Shown here: positions 1 to 9,016 of the stretch, one piece after another
Numbering within the stretch: the stretch's first letter is position 1
Layout of the letters: the number at the start of each line of letters is the position of its first letter
Made by a program: the position numbers and the translations under genes
Notes under the pieces: generated by a model
The model's input: only the letters and a program-made list of their open reading frames with translations
What the model was told of the DNA's origin: nothing
Databases searched by the model: none
Source: JBGAHD01 sp044226395
Lineage (GTDB): Bacteria > Pseudomonadota > Gammaproteobacteria > Xanthomonadales > Ahniellaceae
NCBI GenBank assembly: GCA_044226395.1
Contig: JBGAHD010000002.1
Coordinates: forward strand, 992,001-1,056,000
Reading direction: 5' to 3'
DNA length: 64,000 bases

Positions 1-840
1 CACGGTGACTCGGTGCAGATCGTGTTGAGCAGCATCGGCCCGTCACGCGGGTCGTCGACTCCCGCACGACTCGTCGATCGCATCAAGGAAGCACCAGCCT
101 CGACGGATCTCTCGACCTTCGGGCTCGGCCATGAGAAGTGGTGGTATCGCGAGGACGTCGAGGACGAAGGCGCGGTTCGCGATGCCATTCAGGAGATCGC
201 GCTTCCGTACTTAGCCTCCGTCAATACGCCTCATGACGTGCATGAATGCGTAGCGAGCATGGGTCGAACGGCCGGCGAGCCCTACGACGGCGCTTCGGAC
301 AGCAACGGCGCCGACAGTGAATGGACGCAACTGCCCACGCTCTCGCTCGAAGGCATCGAAGCCTGCCCGAGACTGTCCCCGTCGGAGTTCAACGCTCGCA
401 TCAAGGCGGCGCTTGATGAACGCCTTCGGATCCATGGCTTCCAACTGCACGAGAACGAACGCCAACTGGCCTTCATTCGCCATCGCGATCCCTTCATCGA
501 TGTGCTGGAACCCCAAGTGGGCACGTTCGGCGCAAGCTTCTACTTGGCGTACTACGTCATGTCGCCAGCGATCTGGACGGTAAGGCCAGAGTTGGAGGGG
601 CTGATGGTTCAGACGAATGGTGGGGAGATCAGCCGCTTCGGTGGAGGTGGCGCGCTGCGTAGCTTCTCGACTCGCCAGATTGTGGAGCAAGCGCGTATCA
701 CCGAATTGGTATCGCGTATCGAGTCTGAGGCGATGCCCTTTCAGGCGTCGATGAGGGAAGCCTCGGAGTTCCTCGAGCAAATGAGTTACGGATGGGACAC
801 CGCGCTGAAAGCGCCGCTGAAGCGGATGTCCGCATCATAG
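1..840 (+). CDS. Hypothetical protein, 5' end outside the window, possibly a tandem DUF4304-like protein
   Basis: The frame is open from base 1 (His-Gly-Asp-Ser before the GTG at 13), so the gene probably begins upstream. The stop is the TAG at 838-840. Two parts show. Near the start, an HEKWWYR segment followed by an acidic helix ending ALPYLASV resembles the end of a DUF4304-type domain. From about residue 116 (LSPSEFNARIK), a second unit contains IHGF, a basic/aromatic stretch and FIDVLEPQ, resembling the start of another such domain. A Ser/Gly/Asp-rich linker separates them. No signal peptide or membrane segment is visible in the part present. The DUF4304 link is from memory of the pattern and is weak. 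The function is unknown. GC is lower than in most of the window. Confidence 0.55.
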   Translation, partial: HGDSVQIVLSSIGPSRGSSTPARLVDRIKEAPASTDLSTFGLGHEKWWYREDVEDEGAVRDAIQEIALPYLASVNTPHDVHECVASMGRTAGEPYDGASDSNGADSEWTQLPTLSLEGIEACPRLSPSEFNARIKAALDERLRIHGFQLHENERQLAFIRHRDPFIDVLEPQVGTFGASFYLAYYVMSPAIWTVRPELEGLMVQTNGGEISRFGGGGALRSFSTRQIVEQARITELVSRIESEAMPFQASMREASEFLEQMSYGWDTALKAPLKRMSAS

Positions 841-985
841 GCAAGGCATGCCAGCAGAGCACAGAGCCTTTTCGAGACTCCATCTGAATATGTCGCGCTC
901 GTGCGTCCAAACGTGAACTAGAGACGATGCGGTGGTGTCGGAGCAGAACCCCCAGCTCTCCAAGCTTTCACGAGGTAATCGCGGC

Positions 986-1465
986 ATGAACAATAGTGCT
1001 CGCATACCAAATGCATTCCGAGTTCTACTGAGCGCACTTGCCTTGGGGTTGTTTCCTGGCACGGCTCCAGCTTGCCAGTGCTCAACGATGCCAGTCGAAG
1101 AAGCCTTTGATAGCGCCGAGTATGTGCTTCTCGCGGAAGTCACCGCCGCCCGCATTGGAGAGGGAGATGACGAAGGGTGGATTGTCGTCGAGATCGACGT
1201 GATTTCCGCGGCGAAGGGCTCTGCGAATGGCAAACATGTCCTCAGAACCCCGAATAGCGATCTGGACTGCGGTGCCAAGGTCACCGTGCCCGGGCGCAAT
1301 TGGTTCTTCGCGACTAACGCGGGTGTCTTCGATCGATGCAGCCCAAACGGCTCAATCGATGAACCGGAGTTGCGGGCGCTCAGTGGGCAAGCTCTTCAGG
1401 ACCTGACTGCCTATATCCGAAGCAGGGTGTTGAAGCGGCGAGAGTCGAGTGACGGGAGGCACTAA
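986..1465 (+). CDS. Exported protein with a netrin/TIMP-like (NTR) domain
   Basis: I chose the ATG at 986 over an upstream GTG at 932 because it is followed at once by a signal peptide and has GAGG at 972-975. Residues 1-30 are a signal peptide (basic start, hydrophobic LLSALALGLF, cleavage after APA). The mature protein would begin with a Cys-x-Cys pair (CQC) and continue EEAFDSAEYVLLAEVTAAR. A Cys-x-Cys start followed by this strand is the pattern of tissue-inhibitor-of-metalloproteinase/netrin domains, which in bacteria occur in small periplasmic or surface proteins. Later cysteines (LDCG, DRCS) could form disulfides. It is 159 residues long. The target is unknown, and no peptidase gene is adjacent. 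Confidence 0.6.
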   Translation: MNNSARIPNAFRVLLSALALGLFPGTAPACQCSTMPVEEAFDSAEYVLLAEVTAARIGEGDDEGWIVVEIDVISAAKGSANGKHVLRTPNSDLDCGAKVTVPGRNWFFATNAGVFDRCSPNGSIDEPELRALSGQALQDLTAYIRSRVLKRRESSDGRH

Positions 1466-1530
1466 CGGTTAGCTCGAACCTTGGGTCGCGGCAGCATTCC
1501 GATGCACGGGAGATCCTTACGTTCCTCCGA

Positions 1531-2160
1531 ATGAACGACATGCCCTCCCCATTGATGCAGGCTAAGATCCCGCTGGAGCTAGAGACTGAGTTGCCGCTCG
1601 GAAAACTCAAGGAGCCGCGGCAAGAAAATCGCCTTGGAGGATGTGTTGTCCATGCAACCGAGTTCCGGCAACCTTCGACTTCAGAAAGCCAGATGAACGA
1701 CGGGCCGAACGACTCTCCCGCCAGTCATCGCATCATGATCGCCGATTGGCGCGATACGGCGACCATGTATCAGTTCGTTCCAGGGCAATCCACGTTCGCG
1801 TCAGGCCCAATTGTCCGCGGCAATTCCGAGGTCCATGGCTTCTTCTTCCGGACTTGGTCCCGGCGACTATTCGTGTGCTATCGCCTCGGTCATCGTGGAT
1901 GGCTCTGGGTCGATAAGACGCAGTTGTCATTGACTGACCGTGACCTGGAGATCAGCTGCGACGCGCGGTGGCCGTTCTTTCGGACCATAGTCAATCATCC
2001 GAGCGTTCAATTGGAATTCCGGGAGTTCAAGCCCATGGGGTCACTCATGCCGTTTGTGGACCCAACGTTTGATTCGCTCGATTGGAGCATCAGTTGCTAT
2101 GGCGGATATTTGGAATCAGCGTTTCTAGAATCCCGAGAGGCCTCCGGATATCGCTCGTGA
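1531..2160 (+). CDS. Hypothetical protein
   Basis: This is an open frame of 209 codons with no family I recognise. The start is uncertain. The ATG at 1531 has no good ribosome site, and the first 54 residues (Pro/Glu-rich) look less protein-like than the rest. The ATG at 1693 would give a compact 155-residue protein rich in Trp, Phe and Tyr (RTWSRRLFVCYR, RGWLWVD), suggesting a globular beta-rich domain. There is no signal peptide or membrane helix. GC is low locally: 32 of 60 bases at 1981-2040. It lies between two other small hypothetical genes on the same strand in what may be a transferred segment. Confidence 0.45.
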   Translation: MNDMPSPLMQAKIPLELETELPLGKLKEPRQENRLGGCVVHATEFRQPSTSESQMNDGPNDSPASHRIMIADWRDTATMYQFVPGQSTFASGPIVRGNSEVHGFFFRTWSRRLFVCYRLGHRGWLWVDKTQLSLTDRDLEISCDARWPFFRTIVNHPSVQLEFREFKPMGSLMPFVDPTFDSLDWSISCYGGYLESAFLESREASGYRS

Positions 2161-2237
2161 TCCGAGATGGGGATTGGCAAAATGTGAGTTCAGGTGAATA
2201 GCGGGCTACAACGTCTGCACTGACCGGGAGACCTCAT

Positions 2238-2858
2238 TTGAAAGTGGCTTTCTTTCTACTCACGTATGCATTCGCTCAAGCAATCTCGGCCGGATCGCAG
2301 AAAGGCACATCGGGCCAAGCCTATGAGCGCTACCTAGCTGATCTGAAGTCAATCACTGCTGTTGCGGAGGCCGTCTCAGACGACGGCCATTGGCCCTACT
2401 TCAGAAGTGAGAAAGTGCGCCAACTCTATGCCTCATCGTCTCAGCATCGGCTCCTGGCATTAAAGGTCTTGGCTGATGCTAACGCTCCAAATGATGTGAA
2501 GATGCTGGCCATCTGGTTGCAACAGTGCCTGCCTCTGGCGGAGTATCTGGACTTCTCTAAAGAGGCCTTGGCGCTGCAACGCCGAGGGATCTTGGAGGAA
2601 TCTCTCCTCGGCGTGGCAATCGACCCCGGCGAGGAGTGGGGGACACGGTTTGCGTTGGAGTATCGACGCGCGGAGATCGCGGCATTTCTCGGCGAGGTGG
2701 CGCGCGACCCTGCGACGTCGGTCGACATGCGCGAACGAATAGCAGACATACTCAGCGGCGACAGAGCATCGTACGTGATCGATGCTCAAGCGGCAGACGG
2801 CCCTCTGCCTCGGTTGAAATGCATGGTTGTTGGTTCTGACGCGAGTAAGGGCGAGTGA
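2238..2858 (+). CDS. Exported hypothetical protein
   Basis: The start is a TTG at 2238, with GGGAG at 2226-2230 as ribosome site. The first 18 residues (MKVAFFLLTYAFAQAISA) form a plausible signal peptide. The remaining ~188 residues look helical (repeated Leu/Ala-rich segments around LLALKVLADANAP and EALALQRRGILEES) and include one late cysteine. I do not recognise the family. There is a gap of 147 bp before the next gene. Sampled GC is about 60 % (36 of 60 at 2281-2340), below the rest of the window. The function is unknown. Confidence 0.5.
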   Translation: MKVAFFLLTYAFAQAISAGSQKGTSGQAYERYLADLKSITAVAEAVSDDGHWPYFRSEKVRQLYASSSQHRLLALKVLADANAPNDVKMLAIWLQQCLPLAEYLDFSKEALALQRRGILEESLLGVAIDPGEEWGTRFALEYRRAEIAAFLGEVARDPATSVDMRERIADILSGDRASYVIDAQAADGPLPRLKCMVVGSDASKGE

Positions 2859-3005
2859 TCGCGTCAACAACGTGCCGGGCGCGTGCTGATCGTCGTGTCT
2901 CCGCGTCGAGCTCTAACACCGACTTTGAAGCATTGAAGAACAATGCTAGTTTTCCCCCAGCGCGGCACGCCTTGAGCGGCAGCAGCCGCGATTGGGTGGG
3001 GGAAC

Positions 3006-3980
3006 ATGGAACGTATTCGAATCGACGCGTTTGTCGTCGGCTCGCCGTATTCTCGGCGAAGTATGGCCGCCATTGGTGGGCTCTCAGCTCGCGCGGCGAC
3101 GGTGCTTGCGACATCGCGGTCCGGAATTCAGAGCTACGAGAATGCCGTCCTGTTGATGGTGACGCTGGACAAGTCGCGTGCCGAAGACCGCTATGCCTAT
3201 GTCGACCACTTCGACGGTCGCTTCTTTCAGTGGGAAAGTCAAAAGCAGCAAAGCCGCGAGTGGGCACTAATTCGCAAGCTCGTGTCGGGCGAGATTGAGC
3301 CGCTTTTGTTCGTTCGTATTCGTGACAAGGATCGGTGGGGCGCTGCGCCGTATTTCTACTGCGGAAGACTTCGCGCCTTGGGTGAGCCCGAAGGCGATCA
3401 TCCCGTCAAGATTCGCTTTGAATGTAAGGACTACAACGATGACCCGTCTGCGCCTTTGGCAGCGATTTACGCTTGGCGGCCGGGTAGCGCATCTGGCTTA
3501 GATCAGGCCACTCCGCGGAAGGGAAAAGCTCGCAAGTCCAGCCACCAGGGGCGCCAACTAGACCCTAAGACACGTCGTGCTATTGAACGGTACGCGATGG
3601 ATCAGGCGATTGCGTACTACGAGCATGCGGGATTCAGTGTGGAGGACACCTCAGCGAATGCCTCTTTCGACCTGTTCTGTCGTTCGAAGAAAGAGGAGCT
3701 GCGCGTCGAGGTGAAGGGGACGACGTCAGGCTTGGGCTCAGTGATCGTAACCGATGGCGAAGTCTGTAGCGCACGCGAGCACAGGACCGATCTCTTCATC
3801 GTGCACAGCATGATCGTGCGCGATGCCAGCGAAGGACCGATGGTGGAAAGCGGCGCCATCCATCGAATCGCGCCGTGGGACTTGAGCCAAGGCACGCTTC
3901 AGCCAACGCAATACCGGTACTCCATTGCCGAAGCGGCAACGCCGGCCAAAACCAACAAGGCCAGGAAGCGTCGAAGCTAA
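3006..3980 (+). CDS. DUF3427-like plus DUF3883 (PD-(D/E)XK-like) protein, candidate nuclease
   Basis: The protein has 324 residues, an ATG start and a GGGGGA ribosome site just upstream. Residues ~15-165 resemble DUF3427, the domain normally at the C-terminus of superfamily II helicases: YSRRSM, VTLDKS, FFQWESQ at 73-79 and LLFVRIRDK at 100-108. A basic linker (KGKARKSS) leads to a DUF3883 domain at ~190-275, with FDLFC (Asp222) and LRVEVKGT (Glu235, Lys237). That D...E-x-K spacing matches a PD-(D/E)XK nuclease core. DUF3427 and DUF3883 are common in restriction and other defence proteins, but here there is no helicase or methylase beside it. The TAA stop overlaps the stop of the convergent ATPase gene by 4 nt. 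A DNA-cleaving role is inference. Confidence 0.7.
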   Translation: MERIRIDAFVVGSPYSRRSMAAIGGLSARAATVLATSRSGIQSYENAVLLMVTLDKSRAEDRYAYVDHFDGRFFQWESQKQQSREWALIRKLVSGEIEPLLFVRIRDKDRWGAAPYFYCGRLRALGEPEGDHPVKIRFECKDYNDDPSAPLAAIYAWRPGSASGLDQATPRKGKARKSSHQGRQLDPKTRRAIERYAMDQAIAYYEHAGFSVEDTSANASFDLFCRSKKEELRVEVKGTTSGLGSVIVTDGEVCSAREHRTDLFIVHSMIVRDASEGPMVESGAIHRIAPWDLSQGTLQPTQYRYSIAEAATPAKTNKARKRRS

Positions 3981-5833
3981 TCCGCCGCCGGCACCGCCGC
4001 CATCACCTCAGCAATCGTCGTAATCCCCTTCACCACTTGCTCCGCCGCCGACATCCGCAGCGGCCGCAAGCCATCGGCCAGCGCCGCGGCTCTGAACTTC
4101 GGCAAGTCGAGATTCGGCAGGATCATCTGCCGTAGGGCTTTCGAGATGGGCATCATTTCGTAGATGGCGACGCGGCCGAGGTAGCCGGTGCGGCGGCATT
4201 CGTTGCAGCCGACGGGGGTCATGACGGTGGCGGGCGCGGGGAAGCCGTAGCCGGCGGTGAGGGCCAGCCATTCTTCTTCGTTGACGGGGCCGGGTTTCTT
4301 GCAGTGGTGGCACAGGCGTCGCACGAGGCGCTGGGCGACGACGCCGGACAGGCTCGATTGAATCAAGAAATGCGGCGTGCCGAGGTCGAGCAGTCGGGTC
4401 ACGGCCGAGGGCGCGTCGTTGGTGTGCAGGGTCGATAACACCAAGTGACCAGTGAGCGAGGCTTGCACGGCCATTTCGGCGGTTTCGAGGTCGCGGATTT
4501 CGCCGACCATGATGATGTCGGGGTCTTGGCGCAGCAGCGTGCGCACGCCTTGCGCGAAGGTCAGGTCGATCTGGTGATGGACCTGCATTTGGTTGAACTC
4601 GGGCGAGACCATTTCGATCGGGTCTTCGACCGTGCACACGTTCATGTCTGGCGTGGCCAGATGCTTGAGCGTGGAATACAACGTGGTCGTCTTACCGGAA
4701 CCCGTGGGGCCGGTGACGAGCACGATGCCGTGCGGGCGCTCGACCATTTCGCGCCACATGCGTTCTTCCTGCGCGGAAAAACCGAGCTGACTGAAGTTCT
4801 TCAACACCAGTTCGGGGTCGAAGATACGCATCACGGTTTTTTCGCCGAAGGCGGTGGGCATGGTCGATAGACGCATTTCCACTTCGCGGCCACCGGGCGT
4901 GCGCATCTTGATGCGGCCGTCCTGCGGTCGACGACGCTCGGCGATGTCCATGCGGCCGAGGATCTTGATGCGCGCGGTGACGGCGATCATCACGGCCGTG
5001 GGCATTTCGAAGACTTTGTGCAGCACGCCGTCGATGCGGAAACGCACCGAGCTGGTGTCGCGCCGCGGTTCCAGATGGATGTCGCTGGCGCGTTGGTCGT
5101 AGGCGTATTGCAGCAGCCAGTCGACGATCTTGACGATGTGCTGGTCGTCGGCGCCGATTTCGCCGGTCTTGCCCAGTTCCAGCAGTTGCTCGAAGTTGAA
5201 GAGCTTCGATTCGTCGCGGTTCTGTTCCTTGGAGTCCTTGGCCTTCTGCAGCGCGCGGGTGACGCCGTAGAACTCCATCAGATACCGATTGACGTCGAGC
5301 GGGTTGGCCACGACGCGGCGGATTTCGCGGCGCGTGATGTGGCCGATGTCGGCGATCCAGCGGGTGTCGAAGGGTTCGCTGGTGGCGACCGTCAGTTCGG
5401 TGTCGCTGATCGCGATGGGCAGGATGCGATAGCGCGTGGCGTAGGTGGCGGTCACCACTTGGCCGACGGCGTTGACGTCGATCTTGGTCGGGTCGATGTG
5501 CTGGTGCGGCAGGCCGGCGTGCTTGGCCATCCACTCGGTCAGCCATTCCAGGTTGATCGCCTGTTCGGGCTTGCGCAGGTGATGGAGCTTGCCGTTGGCG
5601 ACCAGGATCAGCGGGTGCACTTCCGAGCGACCCGAGCCGCGCGAGGACCGCACGCGCTTGAGGTCGGGGTCGCTGATGGCGCCTTCGGCCAGCAGGGCGT
5701 GCAGGACTTCGTCGAGATCCAGCCGGCGGTTGGGACTGAAGGCCGGGACGACGGATTCCGACTTTTGGGCCGGGAGGGCGACCACCTTGGGCGGGTTGGC
5801 TTGGCTCATGGGCGTGTCCGACAGCTTGGGCAT
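3977..5833 (-). CDS. GspE/PulE/PilB-family secretion or pilus ATPase
   Basis: This 618-residue AAA-type traffic ATPase drives assembly of type II secretion pseudopili or type IV pili from the cytoplasmic face. Residues ~40-190 form the N-terminal (MshEN-like) domains. The ATPase core has Walker A GPTGSGKTTT at 375-384, an Asp box around EDPIE (403-407), the Walker B region DPDIIMVGEIRD and the His box LVLSTLHTND. A four-cysteine zinc site is formed by C508, C511, C543 and C546. A later ATG at 5809 (MSQANPP) is an alternative start. No other gsp or pil gene is near, so I cannot tell GspE from PilB. A lone copy next to glyQ is familiar from Xanthomonads (recollection). The gene ends convergent with, and 4 nt into, its neighbour. 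Confidence 0.85.
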   Translation of the reverse strand: MPKLSDTPMSQANPPKVVALPAQKSESVVPAFSPNRRLDLDEVLHALLAEGAISDPDLKRVRSSRGSGRSEVHPLILVANGKLHHLRKPEQAINLEWLTEWMAKHAGLPHQHIDPTKIDVNAVGQVVTATYATRYRILPIAISDTELTVATSEPFDTRWIADIGHITRREIRRVVANPLDVNRYLMEFYGVTRALQKAKDSKEQNRDESKLFNFEQLLELGKTGEIGADDQHIVKIVDWLLQYAYDQRASDIHLEPRRDTSSVRFRIDGVLHKVFEMPTAVMIAVTARIKILGRMDIAERRRPQDGRIKMRTPGGREVEMRLSTMPTAFGEKTVMRIFDPELVLKNFSQLGFSAQEERMWREMVERPHGIVLVTGPTGSGKTTTLYSTLKHLATPDMNVCTVEDPIEMVSPEFNQMQVHHQIDLTFAQGVRTLLRQDPDIIMVGEIRDLETAEMAVQASLTGHLVLSTLHTNDAPSAVTRLLDLGTPHFLIQSSLSGVVAQRLVRRLCHHCKKPGPVNEEEWLALTAGYGFPAPATVMTPVGCNECRRTGYLGRVAIYEMMPISKALRQMILPNLDLPKFRAAALADGLRPLRMSAAEQVVKGITTIAEVMAAVPAAD

Positions 5834-5853
5834 GGGCGCCTCGGGGCTATACT
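5826..5853 (+). promoter_or_regulatory. Candidate sigma-70 promoter for glyQS
   Basis: TTGGGC (5826-5831), a 16-nt spacer and TATACT (5848-5853) lie 34 nt before the glyQ start. The -35 hexamer covers the first codons of the divergent ATPase gene. This is a pattern match only. Confidence 0.45.
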
Positions 5854-5887
5854 AGCGCGCCTTTTCACGCCGAATGTCGACCGCGTC

Positions 5888-6805
5888 ATGCCGGGACTTA
5901 CTTTCCAGAACGTCATCCAGACCTTGAATCGCTATTGGGCGGATCAGGGCTGCGTCTTGATCCAGCCGCTCGATACCGAGGTCGGCGCGGGCACGTTTCA
6001 CCCCGCGACCTTCCTGCGCGCGCTCGGTCCCGAACCTTGGCGCGCGGCCTATGTGCAGCCCTCGCGCCGGCCCACGGACGGTCGCTACGGCGAAAACCCC
6101 AATCGCCTGCAGCACTACTACCAGTACCAAGTGGTGCTCAAGCCCAACCCCGAGAACATTCTCGAGCTCTACATCGGCTCGTTGAAGGCACTCGGCATCG
6201 ATCCGCTGGTGCACGACCTGCGTTTCGTCGAGGACAACTGGGAATCGCCCACGCTCGGCGCCTGGGGCCTGGGTTGGGAAGTGTGGTTGAACGGCATGGA
6301 AGTCACGCAGTTCACCTATTTCCAGCAGGCCGGTGGCCTGGACTGCAAGCCGGTGACGGGCGAGATCACCTACGGCCTGGAACGCCTGGCCATGTATCTG
6401 CAGAACGTCGACAACGTGTACGACCTGGTGTGGGTCGGCAACACCGACGATCGCAACGATCCGGCCAACGTGACCTACGGCGACGTGTATCACCAGAACG
6501 AAGTCGAGCAGAGCACGTACAACTTCGAACACGCCAACACCGACGCGTTGTTTCATTGGTTCGACGTGTGCGAGGGCGAGGCGCTGAAGCTGGTCGAAAA
6601 GGGCCTGCCGCTGCCGGCTTACGATCAGGTGTGCAAGGCCTCGCATGCCTTCAACTTGCTCGACGCGCGCCGCGCGATCAGCGTCACCGAGCGCCAGCGT
6701 TTCATCCTGCGCGTGCGCACCATCGCCAAGGCCGTGGCCGAGGCGTACTACGCCCAGCGCGAAAAGCTCGGCTTCCCGGGCCTGAAAAAGATCAAGGCGG
6801 CTTGA
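5888..6805 (+). CDS. glyQ: Glycine-tRNA ligase alpha subunit
   Basis: The 305-residue product matches the usual length of the catalytic alpha chain of bacterial alpha2beta2 glycyl-tRNA synthetase, which activates glycine and charges tRNA-Gly. The start MPGLTFQNVIQ, the segment QPLDTEVGAGTFHPATFL, RRPTDGRYGENPNRLQHY and GWEVWLNGMEVTQFTYFQ are all characteristic of the family. I set the start at the ATG at 5888, although the frame is open further upstream, because this is the conserved N-terminus. glyS follows after a 3-nt gap, so the two subunits are translated from one transcript. Confidence 0.97.
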   Translation: MPGLTFQNVIQTLNRYWADQGCVLIQPLDTEVGAGTFHPATFLRALGPEPWRAAYVQPSRRPTDGRYGENPNRLQHYYQYQVVLKPNPENILELYIGSLKALGIDPLVHDLRFVEDNWESPTLGAWGLGWEVWLNGMEVTQFTYFQQAGGLDCKPVTGEITYGLERLAMYLQNVDNVYDLVWVGNTDDRNDPANVTYGDVYHQNEVEQSTYNFEHANTDALFHWFDVCEGEALKLVEKGLPLPAYDQVCKASHAFNLLDARRAISVTERQRFILRVRTIAKAVAEAYYAQREKLGFPGLKKIKAA

Positions 6806-6808
6806 ACC

Positions 6809-8968
6809 ATGAGTCAGCGTTTTCCGTTGTTGATTGAGCTGGGCACCGAGGAACTGCCGCCGAAGGCGCTCGACGATCTGGCGCAGGCCTTCCGCGATGG
6901 CATCGTCGCGGGTCTGCAAAAGCGCGCGGTGGCGTTCGACGCCGATCGCGTCGAGGCGTTCTGGACGCCGCGCCGCATGGCGGTGCGCATCGCCGGCGTG
7001 GCCGCCGAGCAGGCCGATCAGTCGCTGGAGCGTCGCGGCCCCGCGGTGAATGCCGGCTTCGACGCCGAGGGCAAGCCGAGCAAGGCGCTCATCGGTTTCG
7101 CGCAGAGCTGTGGCGTGGACGTGGCGGCGCTGGAGAAACTCGAAACCGACAAGGGCGCGTGGTTCGTGCACCGCTCGGTCAAAAAGGGTCTGGCCACGGC
7201 CAAGGTGCTGCCGGAGATTCTCGCCGAGGCGATCAAGGGCCTGCCGATCCCTAAGCCCATGCGCTGGGGCGATCGCGAGGACAGCTTCATTCGTCCCGCG
7301 CATTGGCTGATCGTGTTGCTCGGCGACAAGGTGGTCGATGCGCCGGTGCTGGGCTTGAAGTGCGATCGCATGAGCCGTGGTCATCGCTTCCACGCCACGC
7401 AAGGCGTGTGGATCGCCACGGCCAATGACTACGTCGAAGCGCTGCGCGCGGCCAAGGTGCTGGTTGATCCAGTCGAGCGGCGTGAGCGCATTCGCGCGCA
7501 GGTGCAGGCGGCCGCGACCAAGGTCGGCGGTCAGGCGCGCATTCGCGAGGAATTGCTCGACGAGGTCAAGAACCTGGTCGAATGGCCCACGGCCATCGCC
7601 TGTACCTTCGAGCGCGATTTCCTGCGCGTGCCGCAGGAAGCGCTGATGACCACGATGGAAGCCAATCAGAAATTCTTCCCCGTGCTCGATGCGCAGGGTC
7701 GGTTGACCGAGCACTTCATCGGCATCGCCAATATCGAATCCAAGGACCCCGACGAGATCCGCAAGGGCTATGAGCGCGTGATCCGTCCGCGCTTCGCCGA
7801 TGCGCGCTTCTTCTTCGACGACGATCTGAAGACGCCGCTGGAGAAGCATCAGGAATCGCTGAAGAAAGTCACCTATCAGCAAAAGCTCGGCAGCGTGTGG
7901 GACAAGGTCACGCGCGTGGCGGAACTGGCGCGCACCATCGCCGGCCGCGTCGGCGTGGACGCGGCCGCGTGCACGCGCGCGGCGGCGTTGGCCAAGTGCG
8001 ATCTGATGACGCGCATGGTCGGCGAGTTCCCCGAACTGCAGGGCACGATGGGCCGCTACTACGCGACCGCGCAGGGTGAGAAGCCCGAGGTCGCGCAGGC
8101 GCTCGATGAGTTCTACGCGCCGCGCTTTGCCGGCGACGCCATTGCGCAAGGCGCGGTGGCGCGCGTGCTCGCGATCGCCGAGAAGCTCGACACGCTCGCG
8201 GGCTTGTTCGCCGTGGGGCAGAAGCCCAGCGGCAACAAGGACCCGTTCTCGCTGCGACGCACGGCCCTGGGTCTGGCGCGCACCTTGCTCGAGGGCAAGG
8301 TCGAACTCGATCTGGTCGATGGCCTGGAGATGGCGCTCGACCTGTGCAAGCGCCAGCAGTTGCATAGCCTGTCGCACAGCGTGCAGGCCGGCGCGGGCAT
8401 TCCCGCGATCCGTCAGATGATTCACGCCTTCGAGCGCGACGTCGATCAGGACGTGATCGAGCTCTACCAATTCGTGCTCGATCGCCTGCGCGGCTACTAC
8501 GCCGAACAAGGCGTGCGCGGCGAAGTGTTCGACGCGGTGGCGGCGGTGAAGCCAAGTTCGCTGACCGATTTCGATTTGCGCCTGAAGGCCATCGTCGAAT
8601 TCGCCAAGCTCCCCGAGGCCGAGGCCCTGGCCGCGGCCAACAAGCGCACGGGCAACATCCTGCGTCAGGCTGGCGAGAAGGGCGAGACCATCGATGCCGC
8701 GATTGATGTGGCCAAGATCGTCGCGCCGGAAGAACGTGCCCTGGCCGCGGCCCTGTCGTTCCAGGGCGAGCACGCGCAGCAGGCGCTGGCGCGACGCGAT
8801 TACGTGGGCGCGATGAAGCAGCTCGCGGGCTTGCGCGCGCCGGTAGATGCCTTCTTCGACAAGGTCATGGTCATGGCCGACGACGTGGCCGTGCGCCGCA
8901 ATCGTCTGGCCCTGCTCAACGATCTGCGCAAGCGCTTCATGTCGATCGCCGATATCTCGGTGCTGTAG
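6809..8968 (+). CDS. glyS: Glycine-tRNA ligase beta subunit
   Basis: This is the 719-residue beta chain of tetrameric glycyl-tRNA synthetase, which binds tRNA-Gly and supports catalysis by GlyQ. The N-terminus (PLLIELGTEELPPKAL) is the family signature. MRWGDREDSFIRPAHWLIVLLG, the VPQEALMTTMEANQKFF strand and the C-terminal anticodon-binding region (VMVMADDVAVRRNRLALL) are also typical. It is slightly longer than the E. coli protein (689). The start is 3 nt after the glyQ stop. It ends in front of a perfect GC hairpin shared with the convergent secreted-protein gene. Confidence 0.97.
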   Translation: MSQRFPLLIELGTEELPPKALDDLAQAFRDGIVAGLQKRAVAFDADRVEAFWTPRRMAVRIAGVAAEQADQSLERRGPAVNAGFDAEGKPSKALIGFAQSCGVDVAALEKLETDKGAWFVHRSVKKGLATAKVLPEILAEAIKGLPIPKPMRWGDREDSFIRPAHWLIVLLGDKVVDAPVLGLKCDRMSRGHRFHATQGVWIATANDYVEALRAAKVLVDPVERRERIRAQVQAAATKVGGQARIREELLDEVKNLVEWPTAIACTFERDFLRVPQEALMTTMEANQKFFPVLDAQGRLTEHFIGIANIESKDPDEIRKGYERVIRPRFADARFFFDDDLKTPLEKHQESLKKVTYQQKLGSVWDKVTRVAELARTIAGRVGVDAAACTRAAALAKCDLMTRMVGEFPELQGTMGRYYATAQGEKPEVAQALDEFYAPRFAGDAIAQGAVARVLAIAEKLDTLAGLFAVGQKPSGNKDPFSLRRTALGLARTLLEGKVELDLVDGLEMALDLCKRQQLHSLSHSVQAGAGIPAIRQMIHAFERDVDQDVIELYQFVLDRLRGYYAEQGVRGEVFDAVAAVKPSSLTDFDLRLKAIVEFAKLPEAEALAAANKRTGNILRQAGEKGETIDAAIDVAKIVAPEERALAAALSFQGEHAQQALARRDYVGAMKQLAGLRAPVDAFFDKVMVMADDVAVRRNRLALLNDLRKRFMSIADISVL

Positions 8969-8977
8969 TTCGACACT

Positions 8978-9010
8978 CGCGGCGCGACGCGTCTTGCGCG
9001 TCGCGCCGCG
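8978..9010. terminator. Perfect 14-bp GC hairpin between convergent genes
   Basis: 8978-8991 pairs exactly with 8997-9010 around the loop TCTTG. It lies 10 nt after the glyS stop and 7 nt before the stop of the opposite gene. There is no T-run on either side, so intrinsic termination is uncertain. It may block convergent read-through or protect mRNA ends. Confidence 0.5.
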
Positions 9011-9016
9011 TCGCGA

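Noticed and set aside
3977..5833. A type II secretion or type IV pilus cluster around the ATPase
   Set aside because: No other gsp or pil gene is found on either side. Only the lone ATPase is supported.
5852..8773. 973-codon open frame on the minus strand opposite glyQ/glyS
   Set aside because: It is fully antisense to two certain tRNA-ligase genes and has a composition typical of a shadow of a high-GC gene (Arg, Gln, His, Leu-rich, no motif).
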